The notes: generated from the sequence alone by a model not told the origin. A stretch of DNA of 41,375 nt from an uncultured bacterium (GCA_903831595.1 CAIKXY010000008.1:1-41375), one strand, 5' to 3'. Shown: positions 1 through 8,019, numbered from the stretch's first letter. Numbers and translations are program-made.

Positions 1-217
1 AATCTATCCCCGAGGCTCCACCTCGGGGAGTTTTTAACTCTTTTAATCTTGCAAAAATTTCTTCTCTTTTTTCTGGCGCTAATTTTTTGGAATCTTTTAA
101 CTCACCAAACTGTTTTGTATTGAATTTCACTGGCATTTTAAAAGCACAAACAGCAACAGGGCCAGCAAGAGGCCCTCTGCCAACTTCATCAATACCAATT
201 ATATATTTAATTGCCAT
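1..217 (-). CDS. rnhB: Ribonuclease HII, N-terminal part (runs off the left edge)
   Basis: The reading frame starting at 217 encodes a protein beginning MAIKYIIGIDEVGRGPLAGP, the first catalytic motif of RNase HII (the DE pair binds metal), followed by the family's DSKKL motif near residue 44. The enzyme nicks RNA of RNA-DNA hybrids and single ribonucleotides left in DNA. Only about 72 residues lie in the window; the other catalytic aspartates would be to the left. Oddity: at the window edge the frame passes through a GC-rich palindrome (7-29) encoding PRGGASG where relatives usually have a plain helix/strand junction. No Shine-Dalgarno sequence precedes the ATG. Confidence 0.9.
   Translation of the reverse strand, partial: MAIKYIIGIDEVGRGPLAGPVAVCAFKMPVKFNTKQFGELKDSKKLAPEKREEIFARLKELKTPRGGASGID
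7..29. repeat. GC-rich palindrome inside the rnhB frame
   Basis: A perfect 9-bp stem (TCCCCGAGG / CCTCGGGGA) with a 5-nt loop, followed on the plus strand by GTTTTT. It looks like the intrinsic terminators elsewhere in this window but lies within an open coding frame. It may be an inserted palindrome, or a terminator for a plus-strand gene to the left. Confidence 0.5.
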
Positions 218-245
218 AAATAATATTATATAGTATTTCAATAGA

Positions 246-275
246 AAAAGTGCAAACATCTCTGCTTGCACTTTT
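246..275 (-). terminator. Intrinsic terminator after the 135-aa orphan gene
   Basis: Perfect 10-bp stem (AAAAGTGCAA / TTGCACTTTT) with a 10-nt loop, just past the stop codon at 277. On the minus strand it ends in a run of five T. Confidence 0.7.
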
Positions 276-276
276 A

Positions 277-684
277 TTACTTACAGTTTGGAGAGTCTGG
301 CGAAAAGCTTTCCCTTTTCTTTGCAAAAGCTTCCGCCCCTCCATTTATAACATAATGCATTATCAGCTTTTCAAAATTCTTGTCTTTAATGAAATCGCCA
401 TCACAATAATTATTTTCTACTCTTGTGCAGTGTCTGTTTACTGGGCATAAAAATGCTTCGGCAATTTGCCTCCCGTTTCTTGTCGTTAAAAAAAATTCAA
501 TTTCATATCGATCAGCATCATCTATTAACACTCCTCTATTTTTGAAATAGCGATGAAGCAGATATGTTGGATTTTCAAACAAACCAATTTCATTGCAGTT
601 GCATTCCGACATTGTTTTTGTCCTATTGTTTGGGCACAAAAACACACACACCAAATGGTGAATGTTTTTAGAAAGATTTGGCAT
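277..684 (-). CDS. Small orphan protein, cysteine-rich, unknown function
   Basis: I do not recognise this 135-residue protein. It has no membrane segment. Two Cys-containing patches (residues about 28-30, ECNC, and about 80-86, CPVNRHC) plus CPNN near residue 17 could bind metal, but no known finger is matched. The start is well supported: AGGAGG lies 5 nt before the ATG, a strong ribosome binding site that most neighbouring housekeeping genes lack. It has its own promoter (736-765) and terminator (246-275), so it is a self-contained unit. Base composition is richer in G+C than dnaE next to it. Similar SD-led orphan genes occur at 6663, 6999 and 28557. Confidence 0.7.
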   Translation of the reverse strand: MPNLSKNIHHLVCVFLCPNNRTKTMSECNCNEIGLFENPTYLLHRYFKNRGVLIDDADRYEIEFFLTTRNGRQIAEAFLCPVNRHCTRVENNYCDGDFIKDKNFEKLIMHYVINGGAEAFAKKRESFSPDSPNCK

Positions 685-735
685 AATTGCCTCCTGTAGA
701 ATTATATTGTATTACGAAACAACAACCTATAAAAA

Positions 736-765
736 ATCTTACTATATAAGATACACTAATGTCAA
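736..765 (-). promoter_or_regulatory. Promoter of the 277-684 gene
   Basis: On the minus strand TTGACA (760-765), an 18-nt spacer and TAAGAT (736-741). The transcript would have a leader of about 45 nt ending in AGGAGG. The orphan gene at 28557 has the same hexamers with a 17-nt spacer. Confidence 0.6.
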
Positions 766-787
766 CGAGTTATATTTTCAAAAATTT

Positions 788-796
788 TGTTATACT
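788..796 (+). promoter_or_regulatory. Extended -10 promoter of dnaE
   Basis: TGTTATACT is an extended -10 element (TGn plus TATACT) ending 13 nt before the dnaE ATG, so the leader would be only about 7 nt. No convincing -35 and no ribosome binding site are present. Confidence 0.55.
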
Positions 797-809
797 ATAA
801 ACAATATAA

Positions 810-3800
810 ATGAGTAAATTTATTCACTTACATACGCATAGCCACTATAGTTTATTGAATGCCCTTCCACAATTGAAGGAGCTTGTTCACACAACAAAAG
901 AACTTGGTATGTCAGCGCTCGCACTTACTGATGCTGGTAACATGTACGGCACAATTGAATTTTATCAAACTTGTAAAAAGAACGGCATCAAACCAATAAT
1001 TGGCGTGGATTTTTATGTCGCAGCAAGAACAAGAAATGACAAACAAGGCGGAATAGATAATCGCAGAACTCGTCTCGTGCTTTTGGCAAAAAATGAAGCG
1101 GGTTATAAAAATCTTATCAAACTCGTCACCGATTCTTATTTTGAAGGATTTTATTATAAGCCAAGAATTGACCGTGAACTTATAGAAAAATATTCAAGCG
1201 ATTTGATTTGCATTATGCCACATTTTTCTGGAGAAACTTCTTATTCATTAAAAAATGGCGACATAGAAAAAGCAAAAGAAATAATAAAGTGGTATAAAAA
1301 AGTTTTTGGAGATAATTTTTTTCTTGAAATTACTCATCACCCAGAAATCGAAGGCCAGATTGAGCTAAAAGAAAAAATTATTAAAATCGCAAAAGATACT
1401 GACACTGAGCTTGTTGCAGGACATGATGTTTATTATTTAAAACCCGAAGATAAAGTTGCTCGAGATACACTCGTACAGGTCAATTCTCATTCAGATTTTT
1501 CTGACAGAGAACAGAAAGAAAGTTCGGATGATTTTTCATTGATTTCATCGGAAAAGGCAGAGGAATATTTTAAAGATACACCTCGCGCGTTGGAAAATAC
1601 ACTTAGAATTGCCGACATGTGTAATGTGGAAATTAAACTTGGAAAAGAAGCGTGGGTTTTTCCGGATTTTGTTGTTGAAAGTGGTTTGTCGCACGATGAG
1701 GAATTAAAACGACTTACTTATCTTGGTATAGAAAAAAGAGGCCTTACAAAATCAAAAGAAGTTGTGGATAGAATTGAATACGAACTCAATATAATTGCCG
1801 ACAAAAAATATTCAAAATATTTTCTTGTTGTATCAGACTTGCTAAGATTTTCCGCAGAAAATGGAATCTATACAAATATTAGAGGTTCTGTCGCTGGCTC
1901 AATCGTCACCTATCTTACAGGCATTACAAAAGTAAATCCGCTTGAATATAAATTGCCGTTTGAAAGATTTTTAAACCCTGAGAGACCTTCAGCACCAGAT
2001 ATTGATATGGATTTTGCCGACGACAGACGAGATGACGTTATCAATTACACAAGACAAAAATATGGAAAAGATAACGTCGCACAAATAGGAACTTTTGGAA
2101 CAATGATGGCTCGTGGCTCTGTTCGAGATGTTGCAAGAGCAATGGGCTTTCCTCTTCCGCTCGCAGATAAAATTGCCAAATTAATTCCGCTCGGAGCTCA
2201 AGGTTTTCCAATGACAATAAAAAGAGCAATAAAAGAAGTACCTGAACTCAAAGAAATGTATGACAGCAATAAAGATACAAAAACAATTATTGATATGGCA
2301 GAAAAAATTGAAGGTTGTGCAAGACACATTTCTGTCCACGCTGCTGGAGTTGTGATAGCACCTACTCCACTTATAAATTATGTTCCACTTCAATATGACC
2401 CAAAAGGTGAAGGAAAAATTATTACTCAATATGATATGCATGCTGTCGGAGAAGATGGTGTCGGACTTTTAAAATTTGATTTTCTTGGAATTAAAAATCT
2501 TTCTATTCTTGCTGATGCCGTTCACCGTGTAAAATTGATTGAAGGAAAAGATATTGATATTGAGGCTATCCCAATTGATGACAAGCTCACATATGAGCTT
2601 TTGGCAAAAGGCGAAACAACGGGACTTTTCCAGTTGAACGGACAAGGAATGACAAAATATTTGAAAGATTTGAAACCAACAAATATTCACGATATTAACG
2701 CTATGGTTGCTCTTTATCGCCCTGGCCCTCTTGAATCAATTCCTGAATATATTGAAAGAAAACACAATCCACAAAAAATTAAATATCTTGACCCAAGACT
2801 CAAAGATATTCTCGACCAATCTTATGGAGTTATTACATATCAAGACGATGTCATGCTTACCGCTATAAAACTTGCTGGATATTCTTGGCTTGAAGCTGAC
2901 AAACTTAGAAAAGCTATGGGAAAGAAAATTCCTAAAGACATGGAAGAGCAAAAAGAAAAACTTTTGAAAGGTTTCGTCAAAAATGGACTTACAGAAAAGA
3001 AAGCACAAACTTTGTGGAAACTTATTGAACCATTTGCTGCTTACGGATTTAACAAAGCACACGCAGCAAGCTACGGACGCGTCGCATATCAAACTGCATA
3101 TATGAAAGCAAATTTTCCCGCTATTTATATGTCTGCAGTGCTCACGGCAGATTCTGGAGATGTAGAAAAAATTGGCGAGTTCATGGCTGATTGTCGAAAA
3201 ATGGGAATTCCAGTTTTACCCCCATCGATAAATGAAAGTTATAGCGATTTCACCGTCGTAAAAACAAAAGGAGCTTCTGTGCATTCTACTGGAGATGACA
3301 GAGATAAAATTCGTTTTGGACTTACAACAATAAAAAACTTTGGAGAAGAAATTTCCCATGTGATAATCAGCGAAAGAAAGAAAAATGGTAAATTCACTTC
3401 CCTTTCAAATTTCTTGGAAAGAATTGTCGATAGAAACTTAAACAAAAGATCGCTTGAACCGCTTATTAAAACTGGTGCTCTTGATGAATTTGCCGACCGC
3501 GGTGTAATGCTTGCAAACTCTGAAAGTCTTTTGAAATATAATAAAGAGGTCAGTAAGAAAAATCAAAATCAAGATTCTCTTTTTGGAATGTTTGATGGTA
3601 CCACTACCGAAATAGACGAAAAACCTTACGAAGCATTCACCCTTGAACCAGCACCTGTCGCAACAATGAAAGACAAACTTGCTTGGGAAAAAGAATTGCT
3701 CGGGCTTTATATTTCTGGCCACCCACTTGATAGATATAGAAATATTTTAGAAAAAGCAAAAATAAATATTAAAAGAATTAAAGAGGAAACAGAATCTGTA

Positions 3801-4061
3801 AAAAAAGAAATTGATGGTGGAAAACCAATCGGTGGAATTATTGAAGAAGTTCGTGAAATTATGACAAAAAATAATGAGCCTATGGCATTTATAAAAATCG
3901 CCGATTTTACTGGCTCAATTGACGCCGTAGTATTCCCAAAAACTTATGCGCAATATAAAACCGCAATTGTGGTGGACAAGTGTATCGCCGCAATTTGCAA
4001 AGTGTCAGAAAGAAACGGAGAGATAAGCTTGATAATTGATAGGTTGAAGGTTTTAGAATAA
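810..4061 (+). CDS. dnaE: DNA polymerase III subunit alpha
   Basis: Replicative DNA polymerase catalytic subunit, family C. The 1083 residues carry an N-terminal PHP domain (HLHTHSHYS from residue 7), the palm with PDIDMDF (catalytic Asp397 and Asp399) and the third catalytic Asp in KFDFLG (about residue 557), fingers and helix-hairpin-helix regions, and a C-terminal OB fold (about residues 1005-1080, GSIDAVVFP). Length is slightly below the usual 1150-1180. The start fits the family and lies about 7 nt behind a predicted transcription start, so the mRNA is nearly leaderless. The S51-like gene follows 7 nt after the stop and is probably co-transcribed. Confidence 0.97.
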   Translation: MSKFIHLHTHSHYSLLNALPQLKELVHTTKELGMSALALTDAGNMYGTIEFYQTCKKNGIKPIIGVDFYVAARTRNDKQGGIDNRRTRLVLLAKNEAGYKNLIKLVTDSYFEGFYYKPRIDRELIEKYSSDLICIMPHFSGETSYSLKNGDIEKAKEIIKWYKKVFGDNFFLEITHHPEIEGQIELKEKIIKIAKDTDTELVAGHDVYYLKPEDKVARDTLVQVNSHSDFSDREQKESSDDFSLISSEKAEEYFKDTPRALENTLRIADMCNVEIKLGKEAWVFPDFVVESGLSHDEELKRLTYLGIEKRGLTKSKEVVDRIEYELNIIADKKYSKYFLVVSDLLRFSAENGIYTNIRGSVAGSIVTYLTGITKVNPLEYKLPFERFLNPERPSAPDIDMDFADDRRDDVINYTRQKYGKDNVAQIGTFGTMMARGSVRDVARAMGFPLPLADKIAKLIPLGAQGFPMTIKRAIKEVPELKEMYDSNKDTKTIIDMAEKIEGCARHISVHAAGVVIAPTPLINYVPLQYDPKGEGKIITQYDMHAVGEDGVGLLKFDFLGIKNLSILADAVHRVKLIEGKDIDIEAIPIDDKLTYELLAKGETTGLFQLNGQGMTKYLKDLKPTNIHDINAMVALYRPGPLESIPEYIERKHNPQKIKYLDPRLKDILDQSYGVITYQDDVMLTAIKLAGYSWLEADKLRKAMGKKIPKDMEEQKEKLLKGFVKNGLTEKKAQTLWKLIEPFAAYGFNKAHAASYGRVAYQTAYMKANFPAIYMSAVLTADSGDVEKIGEFMADCRKMGIPVLPPSINESYSDFTVVKTKGASVHSTGDDRDKIRFGLTTIKNFGEEISHVIISERKKNGKFTSLSNFLERIVDRNLNKRSLEPLIKTGALDEFADRGVMLANSESLLKYNKEVSKKNQNQDSLFGMFDGTTTEIDEKPYEAFTLEPAPVATMKDKLAWEKELLGLYISGHPLDRYRNILEKAKINIKRIKEETESVKKEIDGGKPIGGIIEEVREIMTKNNEPMAFIKIADFTGSIDAVVFPKTYAQYKTAIVVDKCIAAICKVSERNGEISLIIDRLKVLE

Positions 4062-4068
4062 TTATTAT

Positions 4069-4623
4069 ATGGAAACAAAATTTATATTACATGGAGGTAA
4101 TGCAAGTCATGAAAATGCCGAGAACGATTTATTTTTTAAGGAAATTTTAAAAAATACTTCAGAAAATCCTAAAATATTATTGGTCTGTTTTTCAAAACGT
4201 GACAATGAAGCTTCAGAAAGTGCAATAAAAGACAAAAAACAATTCGAAAAAAATAAGGGTAATAAAAATCCCTACTTTGAATTAGCAGATGAAAATAATT
4301 TTGCTGAACAAATTAAGAAATCTGACATTATTTATCTACGTGGTGGAAAAACATCAAAATTACTTGCAACACTAAATAAATATTCGAGTCTAAAAGAATT
4401 ACTAACTGGCAAGATAGTCGCTGGTGAATCCGCAGGAGCTTATGTTTTATCAAAATGTTTTTATAGTAAGAGTGAAAAAGGCCTATTTAACGGTTTAGGT
4501 TTTGTCCCCGTAAAAACAATATGTCATTATATTGGAGAAAATGCAGAAAAATTAGATGACTGTTCAAAAAACATAGAAAAATTACTACTAAAGGATTATC
4601 AATATAAAGTTTTCCTAATTTAA
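4069..4623 (+). CDS. Peptidase S51 / dipeptidase E-like hydrolase
   Basis: This 184-residue protein has the class I glutamine amidotransferase-like fold of S51 peptidases: a YLRGGKTSKLL strand-turn near residue 90 and the nucleophile elbow VAGESAGAY with Ser121. His153 (ICHYIG) may be the catalytic histidine. The family includes Asp-specific dipeptidase PepE and cyanophycinase. It is shorter than PepE (about 229 residues) and stops soon after the His, so the C-terminal strands are missing or replaced. It lies 7 nt behind dnaE with no ribosome binding site. Substrate unknown. Confidence 0.75.
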   Translation: METKFILHGGNASHENAENDLFFKEILKNTSENPKILLVCFSKRDNEASESAIKDKKQFEKNKGNKNPYFELADENNFAEQIKKSDIIYLRGGKTSKLLATLNKYSSLKELLTGKIVAGESAGAYVLSKCFYSKSEKGLFNGLGFVPVKTICHYIGENAEKLDDCSKNIEKLLLKDYQYKVFLI

Positions 4624-4641
4624 TTTAAATACTTGAAAAAC

Positions 4642-4672
4642 AGCCAATTTGACTTCCCTATACCAATTGGCT
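4642..4672 (+). other. Hairpin between the S51-like gene and the T-box
   Basis: Perfect 8-bp stem (AGCCAATT / AATTGGCT) with a 15-nt loop, followed by an AT-rich tail. It could be a weak terminator of the upstream genes or a first stem of the thrS leader; the sequence does not decide. Confidence 0.45.
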
Positions 4673-4676
4673 ATTA

Positions 4677-4830
4677 TTATAGATGAAGAAATTGTTGTGG
4701 CCACCAACCACACTTAGAAACAATTTCTGCTATAAAAGAGTCTTTCTTTAGAAAGAGAATTCGGGTGGAACCGCGGTTAGAATCGCCCCGATAAAAAACG
4801 ATATTTCGTTTTTTATCGGGGCTATTTTAT
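4677..4830 (+). promoter_or_regulatory. T-box riboswitch in the thrS leader
   Basis: The T-box core GGGTGGAACCGCGG is at 4763-4776. Before it are a compact Stem I-like hairpin (TTATAG/CTATAA at 4677-4682 and 4730-4735, then a 10-bp helix 4687-4696 with 4719-4728, an asymmetric bulge ACTTAGA, and GTGG/CCAC) and a Stem III-like hairpin (TCTTTC/GAAAGA, 4741-4756). TCGGG (4761-4765) can pair with CCCGA (4787-4791) to form the antiterminator. The same CCCGA is part of the terminator stem at 4785-4822, so the two are mutually exclusive. T-boxes sense uncharged tRNA; a threonine specifier is expected. ACU in the bulge or ACC in the apical loop are candidates, unresolved. Stem I is unusually short. 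Confidence 0.88.
4785..4830 (+). terminator. T-box-controlled intrinsic terminator
   Basis: Perfect 16-bp stem (4785-4800 with 4807-4822), 6-nt loop, then TATTTTATT. Its 5' strand overlaps the antiterminator partner CCCGA at 4787-4791. Confidence 0.9.
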
Positions 4831-4880
4831 TAGATTAATTCAGCCTAAAACATTTATTAAATGTTCGGCGAACCAAACAA

Positions 4881-6620
4881 ATGGAAAACGAAAAATTAAT
4901 GAGGATAAGACACTCTCTCGCCCACCTACTCGGTGCAGCGGTAAAAGAATTATATCCGGATACAAAGATTGCAACAGGCCCTGCAATTGATAATGGTTTT
5001 TATTATGACTTTGATTTTAAGGCGCCTATTACAGACAAAAACCTTGGAAAGATTGAACAGAAAATGCGAGAACTTACAAAAAAAGTAAAATCTTTTGACA
5101 GAGCAGAAATTTCAAACAAAGATGCAGAAAAACTTTTCAAAGGTAATCCATACAAACTAGAACTAATAAAAGAATATACAAAAGACGGACAAATTCTCAC
5201 GACATACACTTCAGGAGATTTTGTTGACCTTTGTGCTGGTCCTCACGTTGAAAGTATGGATGAAATAAAAAATGCTGCATTCAAGCTAGAAAGAATCGCC
5301 GGTGCATATTGGAAAGGAGATGAAAAAAACAAAATGCTTACAAGAGTCTATGGATTAGCTTTTGAGTCAAAAGATGCCCTTCTCGCCCACGAAAAACAAC
5401 AAGAAGAAGCGCGAAAAAGAGATCACAGAAAACTTGGGAAAGAATTAAAATTATTTACTATTTCAGATCTTATTGGTGCTGGACTTCCACTATTACAACC
5501 AAAAGGAATGATAATTAGAAAAGAAATTGAAGATTATCTTTGGAGTTTACATTCAAGCAAGGGGTATGACAGAGTTTGGACGCCACACATAACAAAGAAA
5601 AGTCTTTATGAAACTTCCGGACACGCATCAAAATTTGGAAAAGAATTATTTACTGTTAAAGGCGGAGATGAAGAATTTTTCATAAAGCCAATGAACTGCC
5701 CACACCATATGCAGATATTCTGCGATAACCAATTTTCTTATAGAGATATGCCGGTAAGATATTTTGAACCAGCAACAGTTTATAGATATGAAAAAGCGGG
5801 ACAACTTTCTGGACTCACAAGAGTTCGTGCAATTACCCAAGACGATGGACACTTATTTTGCAGAGTTAGTCAAATATCCGAAGAAGTTGGCACAATAGTA
5901 AAAATCATCAAGGAATTTTATACAACAATGAATATGATGAATGGCTATTGGGTAAGATTTTCTGTTCGAGGAGATGATAAAAGTATGTATTTGGGTAGTG
6001 ATGAAGTTTGGGAAAAAGCAGAGAACGCATTAGAAAAAGCTGCCAAGGAAAATAAATTAAATTATACTAGAATCGAGGGTGAAGCTGCATTCTATGGTCC
6101 AAAATTAGACTTTATGTTTAAAGATGCAATAGGTAGAGAATGGCAACTCGCAACAATACAATGTGATTTTAATTTACCGGAAAGATTTGACTTATCTTTT
6201 GTAAATGAAAAAGGTGCAGATGAAAGGCCGGTAGTTATACATAGGGCAATATCAGGGTCACTTGAGAGATTTATGGGTGTCATGATTGAACATTATGCTG
6301 GCGCCTTCCCTCTCTGGCTTGCACCAGTCCAAATAAAAATTGTTCCTATTAGAGAAAATCATAATGAACACGCAGAAAAAGTTGCACAGGAGCTTAGAGA
6401 TGCAGGTTTTAGGGTAGATTGTGATACAAGCGAAGGAAATATGGGTGGAAAAGTCCGTGATGCAAAAAATAATAAAGTTCCTTATACAATAATTATTGGA
6501 GATAAAGATATTGAAGCTAAAAAAATATCAGTTGAGTCCAGAGACAAAGGACAGCTCGGACAAATGGATTTGAAAGAGTTTATTAAAAAAACTGTGAAGG
6601 AAAAAGAAGATAAAAAATAA
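4881..6620 (+). CDS. thrS: Threonine-tRNA ligase, TGS-less
   Basis: Charges tRNA-Thr. The 579 residues start directly in the editing domain (HSLAH near residue 12, an HxxxH pair, and a later CAGPH). The class II catalytic core follows, with the zinc-ligand motif MNCPHHM near residue 272 and motif 3 SGSLERFMG, then the anticodon-binding domain at the C terminus. The N-terminal TGS domain of typical 640-residue enzymes is absent; the ATG at 4861 is out of frame, so this is not a wrong start. Control is by the T-box upstream. No Shine-Dalgarno precedes the ATG, but a short palindrome (AACATTTATTAAATGTT) lies just before it. tRNA-Thr(TGT) is at 17393-17465. Confidence 0.97.
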   Translation: MENEKLMRIRHSLAHLLGAAVKELYPDTKIATGPAIDNGFYYDFDFKAPITDKNLGKIEQKMRELTKKVKSFDRAEISNKDAEKLFKGNPYKLELIKEYTKDGQILTTYTSGDFVDLCAGPHVESMDEIKNAAFKLERIAGAYWKGDEKNKMLTRVYGLAFESKDALLAHEKQQEEARKRDHRKLGKELKLFTISDLIGAGLPLLQPKGMIIRKEIEDYLWSLHSSKGYDRVWTPHITKKSLYETSGHASKFGKELFTVKGGDEEFFIKPMNCPHHMQIFCDNQFSYRDMPVRYFEPATVYRYEKAGQLSGLTRVRAITQDDGHLFCRVSQISEEVGTIVKIIKEFYTTMNMMNGYWVRFSVRGDDKSMYLGSDEVWEKAENALEKAAKENKLNYTRIEGEAAFYGPKLDFMFKDAIGREWQLATIQCDFNLPERFDLSFVNEKGADERPVVIHRAISGSLERFMGVMIEHYAGAFPLWLAPVQIKIVPIRENHNEHAEKVAQELRDAGFRVDCDTSEGNMGGKVRDAKNNKVPYTIIIGDKDIEAKKISVESRDKGQLGQMDLKEFIKKTVKEKEDKK

Positions 6621-6628
6621 AGTAAAAT

Positions 6629-6659
6629 AAAAACCGCTCGTGCCCTTGAGCGGTTTTTT
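6629..6659 (+). terminator. Bidirectional terminator after thrS
   Basis: Perfect 11-bp stem (AAAAACCGCTC / GAGCGGTTTTT) with an 8-nt loop between the convergent thrS and 6663 genes. T runs follow on both strands. Confidence 0.85.
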
Positions 6660-6662
6660 GTT

Positions 6663-6986
6663 TTAATCGACAGGATATCTTTCCTCCATCTCTGCCCTGA
6701 CCCATATCTCTTCCGGTGTTAATTTATCAATATCACCGGGAATGAAGAAACCGCTAATTTCATATCCATTTTCATCTTTCGCACTCAACTTGAACTTTAC
6801 CCAGATCGGTTGGCCATACATTCCCCTCGCTACAGACATGTAGGTGATGGAATACCACTGGCGACTCACCACATGGTAGTAGCCAATCCTAACAGGTCGC
6901 CAAGCAAACTTCTTGACTGTTTTGAACTCTCTTTCAATTTTGTCGTTGGGTCGCCAGAATATAGGAATATTTTTTATCTCAATCAT
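6663..6986 (-). CDS. Small orphan protein, unknown function
   Basis: 107 residues, not recognised. It is rich in aromatic and basic residues in the first half (YYHVVSRQWYSITYMSV) and acidic near the C terminus; no signal peptide or membrane segment is visible. The start is fixed by AAAGGAGG 4 nt before the ATG. The gene sits 12 nt behind the 6999-7229 gene, so the two form an operon. Its G+C content is clearly above that of thrS or the sortase on either side, which together with the strong ribosome binding site suggests recent acquisition. Confidence 0.65.
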   Translation of the reverse strand: MIEIKNIPIFWRPNDKIEREFKTVKKFAWRPVRIGYYHVVSRQWYSITYMSVARGMYGQPIWVKFKLSAKDENGYEISGFFIPGDIDKLTPEEIWVRAEMEERYPVD

Positions 6987-6998
6987 ATTTCCTCCTTT

Positions 6999-7229
6999 TT
7001 ACTGTTTTCTGCTTTCCATCGCTATTTGCAAAATTATTTCCGGTGTCAGACCAAGGCCAAAGCTTATTGGCTTGCCACTTTGAGAAGCTTGAATGACTTC
7101 ATCATCCGCATGAGGGACAAGAATAAGAGTATATTCTCGTCCAGTGTTACGCTCAAAAACACAGAGAGCATCATTCAGCTTTATCAAAGCTTGATTCACA
7201 TTTGGATCTAAGTGATAGTTAGTGGCCAT
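6999..7229 (-). CDS. Small orphan protein, unknown function
   Basis: 76 residues beginning MATNYHLDPN. I chose this ATG rather than an upstream in-frame one because AAAGGAGG lies 6 nt before it. The middle (TLILVPHADDEVIQA) resembles a strand-turn-helix unit but no family can be named; no membrane segment. First gene of a two-gene unit with 6663-6986, expressed from the promoter at 7265-7293. Confidence 0.65.
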   Translation of the reverse strand: MATNYHLDPNVNQALIKLNDALCVFERNTGREYTLILVPHADDEVIQASQSGKPISFGLGLTPEIILQIAMESRKQ

Positions 7230-7264
7230 TTGTTGCCTCCTTTGGAACATTACAATCTAAAATA

Positions 7265-7293
7265 ATACTAGTAGAAACTTCAGAAAAATGCAA
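7265..7293 (-). promoter_or_regulatory. Promoter of the 6999-6663 orphan operon
   Basis: On the minus strand TTGCAT (7288-7293), 17-nt spacer, TAGTAT (7265-7270). The -35 hexamer overlaps the edge of the sortase terminator, so the units are packed end to end. Confidence 0.5.
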
Positions 7294-7323
7294 GGGCGGC
7301 GAGGCAAAGCCTCGCCGCCCTTG
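7291..7323 (-). terminator. Terminator after the sortase gene
   Basis: Perfect 15-bp GC-rich stem (CAAGGGCGGCGAGGC and its complement) with loop AAA; on the minus strand the stem is followed by CATTTTTC. The same 15-mer forms the stem at 20705-20747. Confidence 0.85.
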
Positions 7324-7330
7324 TATTTAT

Positions 7331-7966
7331 TTAATTTTGTAGAGCTTTTTTAGAAACAAACACCGATTCCACTACATACCTATCAGTTTTTGCACCAAAA
7401 TTATTACATGTAGAAATAGTTAGCATTTCACTTTTTGTATTGAACTCAACCAAAGCTTTATCAGCACCAACCATTTTTAGCGATGTCACTTTATAATCAT
7501 ATTCGTATTTATGTGAATACACCTGAATCAAATCTCCAGCTTTTAGATTTTTAATTCCATTAAAAGTTTTGAATGCTTGATTATTCACTATCGGTATTCC
7601 TGTGTTATGTCCAAAAATAAAAATATTTCCACTTCCACCCAAAAGTCCTGAGCCAGGATATCTCACAGCACCTTTCAAAAGATATTCATCAAGTATTTTT
7701 TCACTTGTAGTAGCAGGATTATAAACTTGCGCATTCACACCAATAACAGGAATTTTTATACTTAGTGGAAGTTCACCGTTTCTATTGGCAGCCACTTCTG
7801 CTACAGGTTCTCTGCCAATAGTAGATTTTAAAGCTTCTGGCACAAGATTGAACAAGTATAAAGAAGAGAAAGTTATTACAAGTATGATAAAAAGGTAAAT
7901 TAAAAATAAGCCCTTATTTTTCATAATAATATCTTTTGCGCTCAATTTATTTTCTTTATTCTCCAT
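7331..7966 (-). CDS. Sortase (membrane-anchored transpeptidase)
   Basis: Cysteine transpeptidase that attaches surface proteins or cleaves sorting signals outside the membrane. One N-terminal membrane segment (residues about 19-40), then the sortase beta barrel with the triad visible: His120 (FGHNTG), Cys187 (LTISTC) and Arg196 (TDRYVV). Length 211 residues fits small sortases (class D/E-like; subclass not certain). It is divergent from the surface-protein gene at 8048, with which it shares an interlocked promoter region. No LPXTG-type substrate is visible in the window. Confidence 0.9.
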   Translation of the reverse strand: MENKENKLSAKDIIMKNKGLFLIYLFIILVITFSSLYLFNLVPEALKSTIGREPVAEVAANRNGELPLSIKIPVIGVNAQVYNPATTSEKILDEYLLKGAVRYPGSGLLGGSGNIFIFGHNTGIPIVNNQAFKTFNGIKNLKAGDLIQVYSHKYEYDYKVTSLKMVGADKALVEFNTKSEMLTISTCNNFGAKTDRYVVESVFVSKKALQN

Positions 7967-7979
7967 ATATTTGAGTTTA

Positions 7980-8007
7980 ATAATATCAACTTGACATTAA
8001 AAGTCAA
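7980..8007 (-). promoter_or_regulatory. Sortase promoter, overlapping the divergent one
   Basis: On the minus strand TTGACT (8002-8007), 16-nt spacer, extended -10 TGATATTAT (hexamer 7980-7985). It interlocks with the plus-strand promoter at 7991-8019. The leader to the sortase ATG would be about 7 nt. Confidence 0.6.
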
Positions 8008-8019
8008 GCGGTGTATAAT
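7991..8019 (+). promoter_or_regulatory. Consensus promoter of the surface-protein gene
   Basis: Perfect sigma-70-type consensus: TTGACA (7991-7996), 17-nt spacer, TATAAT (8014-8019). The leader to the ATG at 8048 would be about 22 nt. Confidence 0.8.
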
